The translations under genes and the position numbers were made by a program. 64,000 bases of DNA. It comes from Henricia sp. BOLD:AAB3569 (taxonomy: Eukaryota; Echinodermata; Asteroidea; Spinulosida; Echinasteridae). Shown piece after piece: positions 1-11,551 of this stretch. Below the pieces are notes generated by a model. That model did not search any database. It had not been told where the DNA came from and saw nothing but the letters and a program-made list of their open reading frames with translations. Numbering within the stretch: the stretch's first letter is position 1; each line of letters begins with the position of its first letter. The stretch is from positions 62,001 to 126,000 of the forward strand of contig JBBELK010000518.1 in assembly GCA_037783545.1 (NCBI GenBank), written 5' to 3'.

Positions 1-3000
1 ACATTTTTCGACCTCCAAATTTGCCGACGTTTGGACCACACTTTGACCAAATTGCCGAGCCAAACTGCGGTGCGTTAACGACAGTCCGAATGACTGAGCA
101 TGCGCACAACTCAGGAGTACCCCAAAGAGGTGTGTACAGACAGCCACGGTTTGCGTGAGAGCAGTCAGGAAGCCTCAACCCAGTTTTTTCTAAACTTTGA
201 AATTTCTCTGCCATTTCCCGGCGAAAGTCTGTCAATTTGTTATGACAAGTGCGCAATATAGAGAGTTTAGGGCATGCAAAATTTGAAGTTCGTCGGAACA
301 TTTTTCGACCTCCAAATTTGCCGACGTTTGGACCACACTTTGACCAAATTGCCGAGCCAAACTGCGGTGCGTTAACGACAGTCCGAATGACTGAGCATGC
401 GCACAACTCAGGAGTACCCCAAAGAGGTGTGTACAGACAGCCACGGTTTGCGTGAGAGCAGTCAGGAAGCCTCAACCCAGTTTTTTCTAAACTTTGAAAT
501 TTCTCTGCCATTTCCCGGCGAAAGTCTGTCAATTTGTTATGACAAGTGCGCAATATAGAGAGTTTAGGGCTTGCAAAATTTGGAGTTCGTCGGAACATTT
601 TTCGACCTCCAAATTTGCCGACGTTTGGACCACACTTTGACCAAATTGCCGAGCCAAACTGCGGTGCGTTAACGACAGTCCGAATGACTGAGCATGCGCA
701 CAACTCAGGAGTACCCCAAAGAGGTGTGTACAGACAGCCACGGTTTGCGTGAGAGCAGTCAGGAAGCCTCAACCCAGTTTTTTCTAAACTTTGAAATTTC
801 TCTGCCATTTCCCGGCGAAAGTCTGTCAATTTTTTATGACAAGTGCGCAATATAGAGAGTTTAGGGCATGCAAAATTTGAAGTTCGTCGGAACATTTTTC
901 GACCTCCAAATTTGCCGACGTTTGGACCACACTTTGACCAAATTGCCGAGCCAAACTGCGGTGCGTTAATGACAGTCCGAATGACTGAGCATGCGCACAA
1001 CTCAGGAGTACCCCAAAGAGGTGTGTACAGACAGCCACGGTTTGCGTGAGAGAAGTCAGGAAGCCTCAACCCAGTTTTTTCTAAACTTTGAAATTTCTCT
1101 GCCATTTCCCGGCGAAAGTCTGTCAATTTTTTATGACAAGTGCGCAATATAGAGAGTTTAGGGCATGCAAAATTTAAAGTTCGTTGGAACATTTTTCGAC
1201 CTCCAAATTTGCCGACGTTTGGACCACACTTTGACCAAATTGCCGAGCCAAACTGCGGTGCGTTAACGACAGTCCGAATGACTGAGCATGCGCACAACTC
1301 AGGAGTACCCCAAAGAGGTGTGTACAGACAGCCACGGTTTGCGTGAGAGAAGTCAGGAAGCCTCAACCCAGTTTTTTCTAAACTTATAAATTTCTCTGCC
1401 ATTTCCCGGCGAAAGTCTGTCAATTTTTTATGACAAGTGCGCAATATAGAGAGTTTAGGGCATGCAAAATTTGAAGTTCGTCGGAACATTTTTCGACCTC
1501 CAAATTTGCCGACGTTTGGACCACACTTTGACCAAATTGCCGAGCCAAACTGCGGTGCGTTAACGACAGTCCGAATGACTGAGCATGCGCACAACTCAGG
1601 AGTACCCCAAAGAGGTGTGTACAGACAGCCACGGTTTGCGTGAGAGCAGTCAGGAAGCCCCAACCCAGTTTTTTCTAAACTTTGAAATTTCTCTGCCATT
1701 TCCCGGCGAAAGTCTGTCAATTTTTTATGACAAGTGCGCAATATAGAGAGTTTAGGGCATGCAAAATTTGAAGTTCGTCGGAACATTTTTCGACCTCCAA
1801 ATTTGCCGACCTTTGGACCACACTTTGACCAAATTGCCGAGCCAAACTGCGGTGCGTTAACGACAGTCCGAATGACTGAGCATGCGCACAACTCAGGGGT
1901 ACCCCAAAGAGGTGTGTACAGACAGCCACGGTTTGCGTGATAGCAGTCAGGAAGCCTCAACCCAGTTTTTTCTAAACTTTGAAATTTCTCTGCCATTTCC
2001 CGGCGAAAGTCTGTCAATTTTTTTATGACAAGTGCGCAATATAGAGAGTTTAGGGCATGCAAAATTTGAAGTTCGTCGGAACATTTTTCGACCTCCAAAT
2101 TTGCCGACGTTTGGACCACACCTTGACCAAATTGCCGAGCCAAACTGCGGTGCGTTAACGACAGTCCGAATGACTGAGCATGCGCACAACTCAGGAGTAC
2201 CCCAAAGAGGTGTGTACAGACAGCCACGGTTTGCGTGAGAGCAGTCAGGAAGCCTCAACCCAGTTTTTTTCTAAACTTTGAAATTTCTCTGCCATTTCCC
2301 GGCGAAAGTCTGTCAATTTTTTATGACAAGTGCGCAATATAGAGAGTTTAGGGCATGCAAAATTTGAAGTTCGTCAGAACATTTTTCGACCTCCAAATTT
2401 GCCGACGTTTGGACCACACTTTGACCAAATTGCCGAGCCAAACTGCGGTGCGTTAACGACAGTCCGAATGACTGAGCATGCGCACAACTCAGGAGTACCC
2501 CAAAGAGGTGTGTACAGACAGCCACGGTTTGCGTGAGAGCAGTCAGGAAGCCTCAACCCAGTTTTTTCTAAACTTTGAAATTTCTCTGCCATTTCCCGGC
2601 GAAAGTCTGTCAATTTTTTATGACAAGTGCGCAATATAGAGAGTTTAGGGCATGCAAAATTTGAAGTTCGTCGGAACATTTTTCGACCTCCAAATTTGCC
2701 GACGTTTGGACCACACTTTGACCAAATTGCCGAGCCAAACTGCGGTGCGTTAACGACAGTCCGAATGACTGAGCATGCGCACAACTCAGGAGTACCCCAA
2801 AGAGGTGTGTACAGACAGCCACGGTTTGCGTGAGAGCAGTCAGGAAGCCTCAACCCAGTTTTTTCTAAACTTTGAAATTTCTCTGCCATTTCCCGGCGAA
2901 AGTCTGTCAATTTTTTATGACAAGTGCGCAATATAGAGAGTTTAGGGCATGCAAAATTTGAAGTTCGTCGGAACATTTTTCGACCTCCAAATTTGCCGAC

Positions 3001-4407
3001 GTTTGGACCACACTTTGACTAAATTGCCGAGCCAAACTGCGGTGCGTTAACGACAGTCCGAATGACTGAGCATGCGCACAACTCAGGAGTACCCCAAAGA
3101 GGTGTGTACAGACAGCCACGGTTTGCGTGAGAGCAGTCAGGAAGCCTCAACCCAGTTTTTTTCTAAACTGTGAAATTTCTCTGCCATTTCCCGGCGAAAG
3201 TCTGTCAATTTTTTTATGACAAGTGCGCAATATAGAGAGTTTAGGGCATGCAAAATTTGAAGTTCGTCGGAACATTTTTCGACCTCCAAATTTTCCGACG
3301 TTTGGACCACACTTTGACCAAATTGCCGAGCCAAACTGCGGTGCGTTAACGACAGTCCGAATGACTGAACATGCGCACAACTCAGGAGTATCCCAAAGAG
3401 GTGTGTACAGACAGCCACGGTTTGCGTGAGAGCAGTCAGGAAGCCTCAACCCAGTTTTTTTCTAAACTTTGAAATTTCTCTGCCATTTCCCGGCGAAAGT
3501 CTGTCAATTTTTTTATGACAAGTGCGCAATATAGAGAGTTTAGGGCATGCAAAATTTGAAGTTCGTCGGAACATTTTTCGACCTCCAAATTTGCCGACGT
3601 TTGGACCACACTTTGACCAAATTGCCGAGCCAAACTGCGGTGCGTTAACGACAGTCCGAATGACTGAGCATGCGCACAACTCAGGAGTACCCCAAAGAGG
3701 TGTGTACAGACAGCCACGGTTTGCGTGAGAGCAGTCAGGAAGCCTCAACCCAGTTTTTTTCTAAACTTTGAAATTTCTCTGCCATTTCCCGGCGAAAGTC
3801 TGTCAATTTTTTATGACAAGTGCGCAATATAGAGAGTTTAGGGCATGCAAAATTTGAAGTTCGTCGGAACATTTTTCGACCTCCAAATTTGCCGACGTTT
3901 GGACCACACTTTGACCAAATTGCCGAGCCAAACTGCGGTGCGTTAACGACAGTCCGAATGACTGAGCATGCGCACAACTCAGGAGTATCCCAAAGAGGTG
4001 TGTACAGACAGCCACGGTTTGCGTGAGAGCAGTCAGGAAGCCTCAACCCAGTTTTTTTCTAAACTTTGAAATTTCTCTGCCATTTCCCGGCGAAAGTCTG
4101 TCAATTTTTTATGACAAGTGCGCAATATAGAGAGTTTAGGGCATGCAAAATTTGAAGTTCGTCGGAACATTTTTCGACCTCCAAATTTGCCGACGTTTGG
4201 ACCACACTTTGACCAAATTGCCGAGCCAAACTGCGGTGCGTTAACGACAGTCCGAATGACTGAGCATGCGCACAACTCAGGAGTACCCCAAAGAGGTGTG
4301 TACAGACAGCCACGGTTTGCGTGAGAGCAGTCAGGAAGCCTCAACCCATTTTTTTCTAAACTTTGAAATTTCTCTGCCATTTCCCGGCGAAAGTCTGTCA
4401 ATTTTTT
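1..4407. repeat. Satellite domain 1: mostly majority-type monomers
   Basis: About 15 monomers, the first one partial. Most are majority type with private changes, for example GGCTTGCAAAATTTGGAG near 567-584. The first two complete units carry AATTTGTTATGAC instead of the six-T form. From about 2.0 kb several copies have one extra T in tract 1 or tract 2, giving 298-299 bp units. No higher-order order is obvious here, and nothing other than satellite is present. Confidence 0.9.
2620..2916. repeat. Reference satellite monomer (297 bp)
   Basis: This copy matches the majority sequence and serves as the coordinate reference, with monomer position 1 at ATGACAAGTGCGC. Landmarks are GCATGC at 31-36 and 154-159, inverted hexamers CGTCGG at 50-55 and CCGACG at 80-85, GTTAAC at 130-135, T tract 1 at 240-245 and T tract 2 at 292-297. 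An imperfect internal direct repeat, CCAAATTTGCCGA at 71-83 and CCAAATTGCCGA at 103-114, hints that part of the unit arose from a shorter repeat. It has 138 G+C (46.5%) and 16 CpG, the number expected from its 70 C and 68 G. There is no resemblance to 5S rRNA, U snRNA or tRNA. Confidence 0.95.
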
Positions 4408-7400
4408 ATGACAAGTGCGCAATATAGAGAGTTTAGGGCATGCAAAATTTGAAGTTCGTCGGAACATTTTTCGACCTCCAAATTTGCCGACGTTTGGACC
4501 ACACTTTGACCAAATTGCCGAGCCAAACTGCGGTGCGTTAACGACAGTCCGAATGACTGAGCATGCGCACAACTCAGGAGTACCCCAAAGAGGTGTGTAG
4601 AGACAGCCACGGTTTGCGTGAGAGCAGTCAGGAAGCCTCAACGCAGTTTTTTCTAAACTTTGAAATTTCTCTGCCATTTCCCGGCTAAAGTCTGTCAATT
4701 TTTTTATGACAAGTGCGCAATATAGAGAGTTTAGGGCATGCAAAATTTGAAGTTCGTCGGAACATTTTTCGACCTCCAAATTTGCCGACGTTTGGACCAC
4801 ACTTTGACCAAATTGCCGAGCCAAACTGCGGTGCGTTAACGACAGTCCGAATGACTGAGCATGCGCACAACTCAGGAGTACCCCAAAGAGGTGTGTACAG
4901 ACAGCCACGGTTTGCGTGAGAGCAGTCAGGAAGCCTCAACCCAGTTTTTTTCTAAACTTTGAAATTTCTCTGCCATTTCCCGGCGAAAGTCTGTCAATTT
5001 TTTTATGACAAGTGCGCAATATAGAGAGTTTAGGGCATGCAAAATTTGAAGTTCGTCGGAACATTTTTCGACCTCCAAATTTGCCGACGTTTGGACCACA
5101 CTTTGACCAAATTGCCGAGCCAAACTGCGGTGCGTTAACGACAGTCCGAATGACTGAGCATGCGCACAACTCAGGAGTACCCCAAAGAGGTGTGTACAGA
5201 CAGCCACGGTTTGCGTGAGAGCAGTCAGGAAGCCTCAACCCAGTTTTTTTCTAAACTTTGAAATTTCTCTGCCATTTCCCGGCGAAAGTCTGTCAATTTT
5301 TTATGACAAGTGCGCAATATAGAGAGTTTAGGGCATGCAAAATTTGAAGTTCGTCGGAACATTTTTCGACCTCCAAATTTGCCGACGTTTGGACCACACT
5401 TTGACCAAATTGCCGAGCCAAACTGCGGTGCGTTAACGACAGTCCGAATGACTGAGCATGCGCACAACTCAGGAGTATCCCAAAGAGGTGTGTACAGACA
5501 GCCACGGTTTGCGTGAGAGCAGTCAGGAAGCCTCAACCCAGTTTTTTTCTAAACTTTGAAATTTCTCTGCCATTTCCCGGCGAAAGTCTGTCAATTTTTT
5601 ATGACAAGTGCGCAATATAGAGAGTTTAGGGCATGCAAAATTTGAAGTTCGTCGGAACATTTTTCGACCTCCAAATTTGCCGACGTTTGGACCACACTTT
5701 GACCAAATTGCCGAGCCAAACTGCGGTGCGTTAACGACAGTCCGAATGACTGAGCATGCGCACAACTCAGGAGTACCCCAAAGAGGTGTGTAGAGACAGC
5801 CACGGTTTGCGTGAGAGCAGTCAGGAAGCCTCAACCCAGTTTTTTCTAAACTTTGAAATTTCTCTGCCATTTCCCGGCTAAAGTCTGTCAATTTTTTTAT
5901 GACAAGTGCGCAATATAGAGAGTTTAGGGCATGCAAAATTTGAAGTTCGTCGGAACATTTTTCGACCTCCAAATTTGCCGACGTTTGGACCACACTTTGA
6001 CCAAATTGCCAAGCCAAACTGCGGTGCGTTAACGACAGTCCGAATGACTGAGCATGCGCACAACTCAGGAGTACCCCAAAGAGGTGTGTACAGACAGCCA
6101 CGGTTTGCGTGAGAGCAGTCAGGAAGCCTCAACCCAGTTTTTTTCTAAACTTTGAAATTTCTCTGCCATTTCCCGGCGAAAGTCTGTCAATTTTTTTATG
6201 ACAAGTGCGCAATATAGAGAGTTTAGGGCATGCAAAATTTAAAGTTCGTCGGAACATTTTTCGACCTCCAAATTTGCCGACGTTTGGACCACACTTTGAC
6301 CAAATTGCCGAGCCAAACTGCGGTGCGTTAACGACAGTCCGAATGACTGAGCATGCGCACAACTCAGGAGTACCCCAAAGAGGTGTGTACAGACAGCCAC
6401 GGTTTGCGTGAGAGCAGTCAGGAAGCCTCAACCCAGTTTTTTCTAAACTTTGAAATTTCTCTGCCATTTCCCGGCGAAAGTCTGTCAATTTTTTATGACA
6501 AGTGCGCAATATAGAGAGTTTAGGGCATGCAAAATTTGAAGTTCGTCGGAACATTTTTCGACCTCCAAATTTGCCGACGTTTGGACCACACTTTGACCAA
6601 ATTGCCGAGCCAAACTGCGGTGCGTTAACGACAGTCCGAATGACTGAGCATGCGCACAACTCAGGAGTATCCCAAAGAGGTGTGTACAGACAGCCACGGT
6701 TTGCGTGAGAGCAGTCAGGAAGCCTCAACCCAGTTTTTTTCTAAACTTTGAAATTTCTCTGCCATTTCCCGGCGAAAGTCTGTCAATTTTTTATGACAAG
6801 TGCGCAATATAGAGAGTTTAGGGCATGCAAAATTTGAAGTTCGTCGGAACATTTTTCGACCTCCAAATTTGCCGACGTTTGGACCACACTTTGACCAAAT
6901 TGCCGAGCCAAACTGCGGTGCGTTAACGACAGTCCGAATGACTGAGCATGCGCACAACTCAGGAGTACCCCAAAGAGGTGTGTAGAGACAGCCACGGTTT
7001 GCGTGAGAGCAGTCAGGAAGCCTCAACCCAGTTTTTTCTAAACTTTGAAATTTCTCTGCCATTTCCCGGCTAAAGTCTGTCAATTTTTTTATGACAAGTG
7101 CGCAATATAGAGAGTTTAGGGCATGCAAAATTTGAAGTTCGTCGGAACATTTTTCGACCTCCAAATTTGCCGACGTTTGGACCACACTTTGACCAAATTG
7201 CCAAGCCAAACTGCGGTGCGTTAACGACAGTCCGAATGACTGAGCATGCGCACAACTCAGGAGTACCCCAAAGAGGTGTGTACAGACAGCCACGGTTTGC
7301 GTGAGAGCAGTCAGGAAGCCTCAACCCAGTTTTTTCTAAACTTTGAAATTTCTCTGCCATTTCCCGGCGAAAGTCTGTCAATTTTTTATGACAAGTGCGC

Positions 7401-9173
7401 AATATAGAGAGTTTAGGGCATGCAAAATTTGAAGTTCGTCGGAACATTTTTCGACCTCCAAATTTGCCGACGTTTGGACCACACTTTGACCAAATTGCCG
7501 AGCCAAACTGCGGTGCGTTAACGACAGTCCGAATGACTGAGCATGCGCACAACTCAGGAGTACCCCAAAGAGGTGTGTACAGACAGCCACGGTTTGCGTG
7601 AGAGCAGTCAGGAAGCCTCAACCCAGTTTTTTCTAAACTTTGAAATTTCTCTGCCATTTCCCGGCTAAAGTCTGTCAATTTTTTTATGACAAGTGCGCAA
7701 TATAGAGAGTTTAGGGCATGCAAAATTTGAAGTTCGTCGGAACATTTTTCGACCTCCAAATTTGCCGACGTTTGGACCACACTTTGACCAAATTGCCGAG
7801 CCAAACTGCGGTGCGTTAACGACAGTCCGAATGACTGAGCATGCGCACAACTCAGGAGTACCCCAAAGAGGTGTGTACAGACAGCCACGGTTTGCGTGAG
7901 AGCAGTCAGGAAGCCTCAACCCAGTTTTTTCTCAACTTTGAAATTTCTCTGCCATTTCCCGGCGAAAGTCTGTCAATTTTTTATGACAAGTGCGCAATAT
8001 AGAGAGTTCAGGGCATGCAAAATTTGAAGTTCGTCGGAACATTTTTCGACCTCCAAATTTGCCGACGTTTGGACCACACTTTGACCAAATTGCCGAGCCA
8101 AACTGCGGTGCGTTAACGACAGTCCGAATGACTGAGCATGCGCACAACTCAGGAGTACCCCAAAGAGGTGTGTAGAGACAGCCACGGTTTGCGTGAGAGC
8201 AGTCAGGAAGCCTCAACCCAGTTTTTTCTAAACTTTGAAATTTCTCTGCCATTTCCCGGCTAAAGTCTGTCAATTTTTTTATGACAAGTGCGCAATATAG
8301 AGAGTTTAGGGCATGCAAAATTTGAAGTTCGTCGGAACATTTTTCGACCTCCAAATTTGCCGACGTTTGGACCACACTTTGACCAAATTGCCGAGCCAAA
8401 CTGCGGTGCGTTAACGACAGTCCGAATGACTGAGCATGCGCACAACTCAGGAGTACCCCAAAGAGGTGTGTACAGACAGCCACGGTTTGCGTGAGAGCAG
8501 TCAGGAAGCCTCAACCCAGTTTTTTTCTAAACTTTGAAATTTCTCTGCCATTTCCCGGCGAAAGTCTGTCAATTTTTTTATGACAAGTGCGCAATATAGA
8601 GAGTTTAGGGCATGCAAAATTTGAAGTTCGTCGGAACATTTTTCGACCTCCAAATTTGCCGACGTTTGGACCACACTTTGACCAAATTGCCGAGCCAAAC
8701 TGCGGTGCGTTAACGACAGTCCGAATGACTGAGCATGCGCACAACTCAGGAGTACCCCAAAGAGGTGTGTACAGACAGCCACGGTTTGCGTGAGAGCAGT
8801 CAGGAAGCCTCAACCCAGTTTTTTCTAAACTTTGAAATTTCTCTGCCATTTCCCGGCGAAAGTCTGTCAATTTTTTATGACAAGTGCGCAATATAGAGAG
8901 TTTAGGGCATGCAAAATTTGAAGTTCGTCGGAACATTTTTCGACCTCCAAATTTGCCGACGTTTGGACCACACTTTGACCAAATTGCCGAGCCAAACTGC
9001 GGTGCGTTAACGACAGTCCGAATGACTGAGCATGCGCACAACTCAGGAGTACCCCAAAGAGGTGTGTACAGACAGCCACGGTTTGCGTGAGAGCAGTCAG
9101 GAAGCCTCAACCCAGTTTTTTCTCAACTTTGAAATTTCTCTGCCATTTCCCGGCGAAAGTCTGTCAATTTTTT
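4408..9173. repeat. Satellite domain 2: 4-monomer higher-order repeat
   Basis: A C-to-G change giving GTGTGTAGAGAC occurs only at 4600, 5793, 6985 and 8175, spacings of 1,193, 1,192 and 1,190 bp, or four monomers each. Other variants repeat with the same spacing: GAGTATCCC in the monomers starting at 5303 and 6495, TTGCCAAGCC in those starting at 5899 and 7091, and the CGGCTAAAG form once per unit. The units start near 4408, 5601, 6793 and 7983. This is a classic higher-order repeat made by recent block amplification. Confidence 0.85.
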
Positions 9174-11551
9174 ATGACAAGTGCGCAATATAGAGAGTTC
9201 AGGGCATGCAAAATTTGAAGTTCGTCGGAACATTTTTCGACCTCCAAATTTGCCGACGTTTGGACCACACTTTGACCAAATTGCCGAGCCAAACTGCGGT
9301 GCGTTAACGACAGTCCGAATGACTGAGCATGCGCACAACTCAGGAGTACCCCAAAGAGGTGTGTACAGACAGCCACGGTTTGCGTGAGAGCAGTCAGGAA
9401 GCCTCAACCCAGTTTTTTTCTAAACTTTGAAATTTCTCTGCCATTTCCCGGCGAAAGTCTGTCAATTTTTTATGACAAGTGCGCAATATAGAGAGTTTAG
9501 GGCATGCAAAATTTGAAGTTCGTCGGAACATTTTTCGACCTCCAAATTTGCCGACGTTTGGACCACACTTTGACCAAATTGCCGAGCCAAACTGCGGTGC
9601 GTTAACGACAGTCCGAATGACTGAGCATGCGCACAACTCAGGAGTACCCCAAAGAGGTGTGTACAGACAGCCACGGTTTGCGTGAGAGCAGTCAGGAAGC
9701 CTCAACCCAGTTTTTTCTAAACTTTGAAATTTCTCTGCCATTTCCCGGCGAAAGTCTGTCAATTTTGTATGACAAGTGCGCAATATAGAGAGTTTAGGGC
9801 ATGCAAAATTTGAAGTTCGTCGGAACATTTTTCGACCTCCAAATTTGCCGACGTTTGGACCACACTTTGACCAAATTGCCGAGCCAAACTGCGGTGCGTT
9901 AACGACAGTCCGAATGACTGAGCATGCGCAAAACTCAGGAGTACCCCAAAGAGGTGTGTACAGACAGCCACGGTTTGCGTGAGAGCAGTCAGGAAGCCTC
10001 AACCCAGTTTTTTCTAAACTTTGAAATTTCTCTGCCATTTCCCGGCGAAAGTCTGTCAATTTTTTATGACAAGTGCGCAATATAGAGAGTTTAGGGCATG
10101 CAAATTTTGAAGTTCGTCGGAACATTTTTCGACCTCCAAATTTGCCGACGTTTGGACCACACTTTGACCAAATTGCCGAGCCAAACTGCGGTGCGTTAAC
10201 GACAGTCCGAATGACTGAGCATGCGCACAACTCAGGGGTACCCCAAAGAGGTGTGTACAGACAGCCACGGTTTGCGTGAGAGCAGTCAGGAAGCCTCAAC
10301 CCATTTTTTTCTAAACTTTGAAATTTCTCTGCCATTTACCGGCGAAAGTCTGTCATTTTTTTATGACAAGTGCGCAATATAGAGAGTTTAGGGCATGCAA
10401 AATTTGAAGTTCGTCGGAACATTTTTCGACCTCCAAATTTGCCGACGTTTGGACCACACTTTGACCAAATTGCCGAGCCAAACTGCGGTGCGTTAACGAC
10501 AGTCCGAATGACTGAGCATGCGCACAACTCAGGAGTACCCCAAAGAGGTGTGTACAGACAGCCACGGTTTGCGTGAGAGCAGTCAGGAAGCCTCAACCCA
10601 GTTTTTTCTAAACTTTGAAATTTATCTGCCATTTCCCGGCGAAAGTCTGTCAATTATTTATGACAAGTGCGCAATATAGAGAGTTCAGGGCATGCAAAAT
10701 TTGAAGTTCGTCGGAACATTTTTCGACCTCCAAATTTGCCGACGTTTGGACCACACTTTGACCAAATTGCCGAGCCAAACTGCGGTGCGTTAACGACAGT
10801 CCGAATGACTGAGCATGCGCACAACTCAGGAGTACACCAAAGAGGTGTGTACAGACAGCCACGGTTTGCGTGAGAGCAGTCAGGAAGCCTCAACCCAGTT
10901 TTTTCTAAACTTTGAAATTTCTCTGCCATTTCCCGGCGAAAGTCTGTCAATTTTTTATGACAAGTGCGCAATATAGAGAGTTTAGGGCATGCAAAATTTG
11001 AAGTTCGTCGGAACATTTTTCGACCTCCAAATTTGCCGACGTTTGGACCACACTTTGACCAAATTGCCGAGCCAAACTTCGGTGCGTTAACGACAGTCTG
11101 AATGACTGAGCATGCGCACAACTCAGGAGTACCCCAAAGAGGTGTGTACAGACAGCCACGGTTTGCGTGAGAGCGGTCAGGAAGCCTCAAGCCAGTTTTT
11201 TTCTAAACTTTGAAATTTCTCTGCCATTTCCCGGCGAAAGTCGGTCAATTTTTTATGACAAGTGCGCAATATAGAGAGTTTAGGGCATGCAAAATTTGAA
11301 GTTCGTCGGAACATTTTTCGACCTCCAAATTTGCCGACGTTTGGACCACACTTTGACCAAATTGCCGAGCCAAACTGCGGTGCGTTAACGACAGTCCGAA
11401 TGACTGAGCATGCGCACAACTCAGGAGTACCCCAAAGAGGTGTGTACAGACAGCCACGGTTTGCGTGAGAGCAGTCAGGAAGCCTCAACCCAGTTTTTTC
11501 TAAACTTTGAAATTTCTCTGCCATTTCCTGGCGAAAGTCTGTCAATTTTTT
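9174..11551. repeat. Block duplication, copy A (7,136-bp offset)
   Basis: Eight monomers whose rare variants recur in the same order 7,136 bp downstream. They include TATGCAAATTTTG-type changes near 10,100, CATTTACC near 10,333, TTATCTGCC near 10,622, CAATTATTTATG at 10,651, GAGTACACC near 10,831, AAACTTCGGTG near 11,075 and CTCAAGCCAG near 11,186. The offset equals 24 monomers. The copies differ by a few private substitutions, so the duplication is recent but not the latest event in the array. Confidence 0.82.

Noticed and set aside
249..455. Repeated 60- to 100-codon open frames on both strands of every monomer
   Set aside because: They are the same frames of the monomer repeated about 200 times, with plus-strand versions starting at GTG. 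No coding signal or known domain is present, so they were not annotated as genes.
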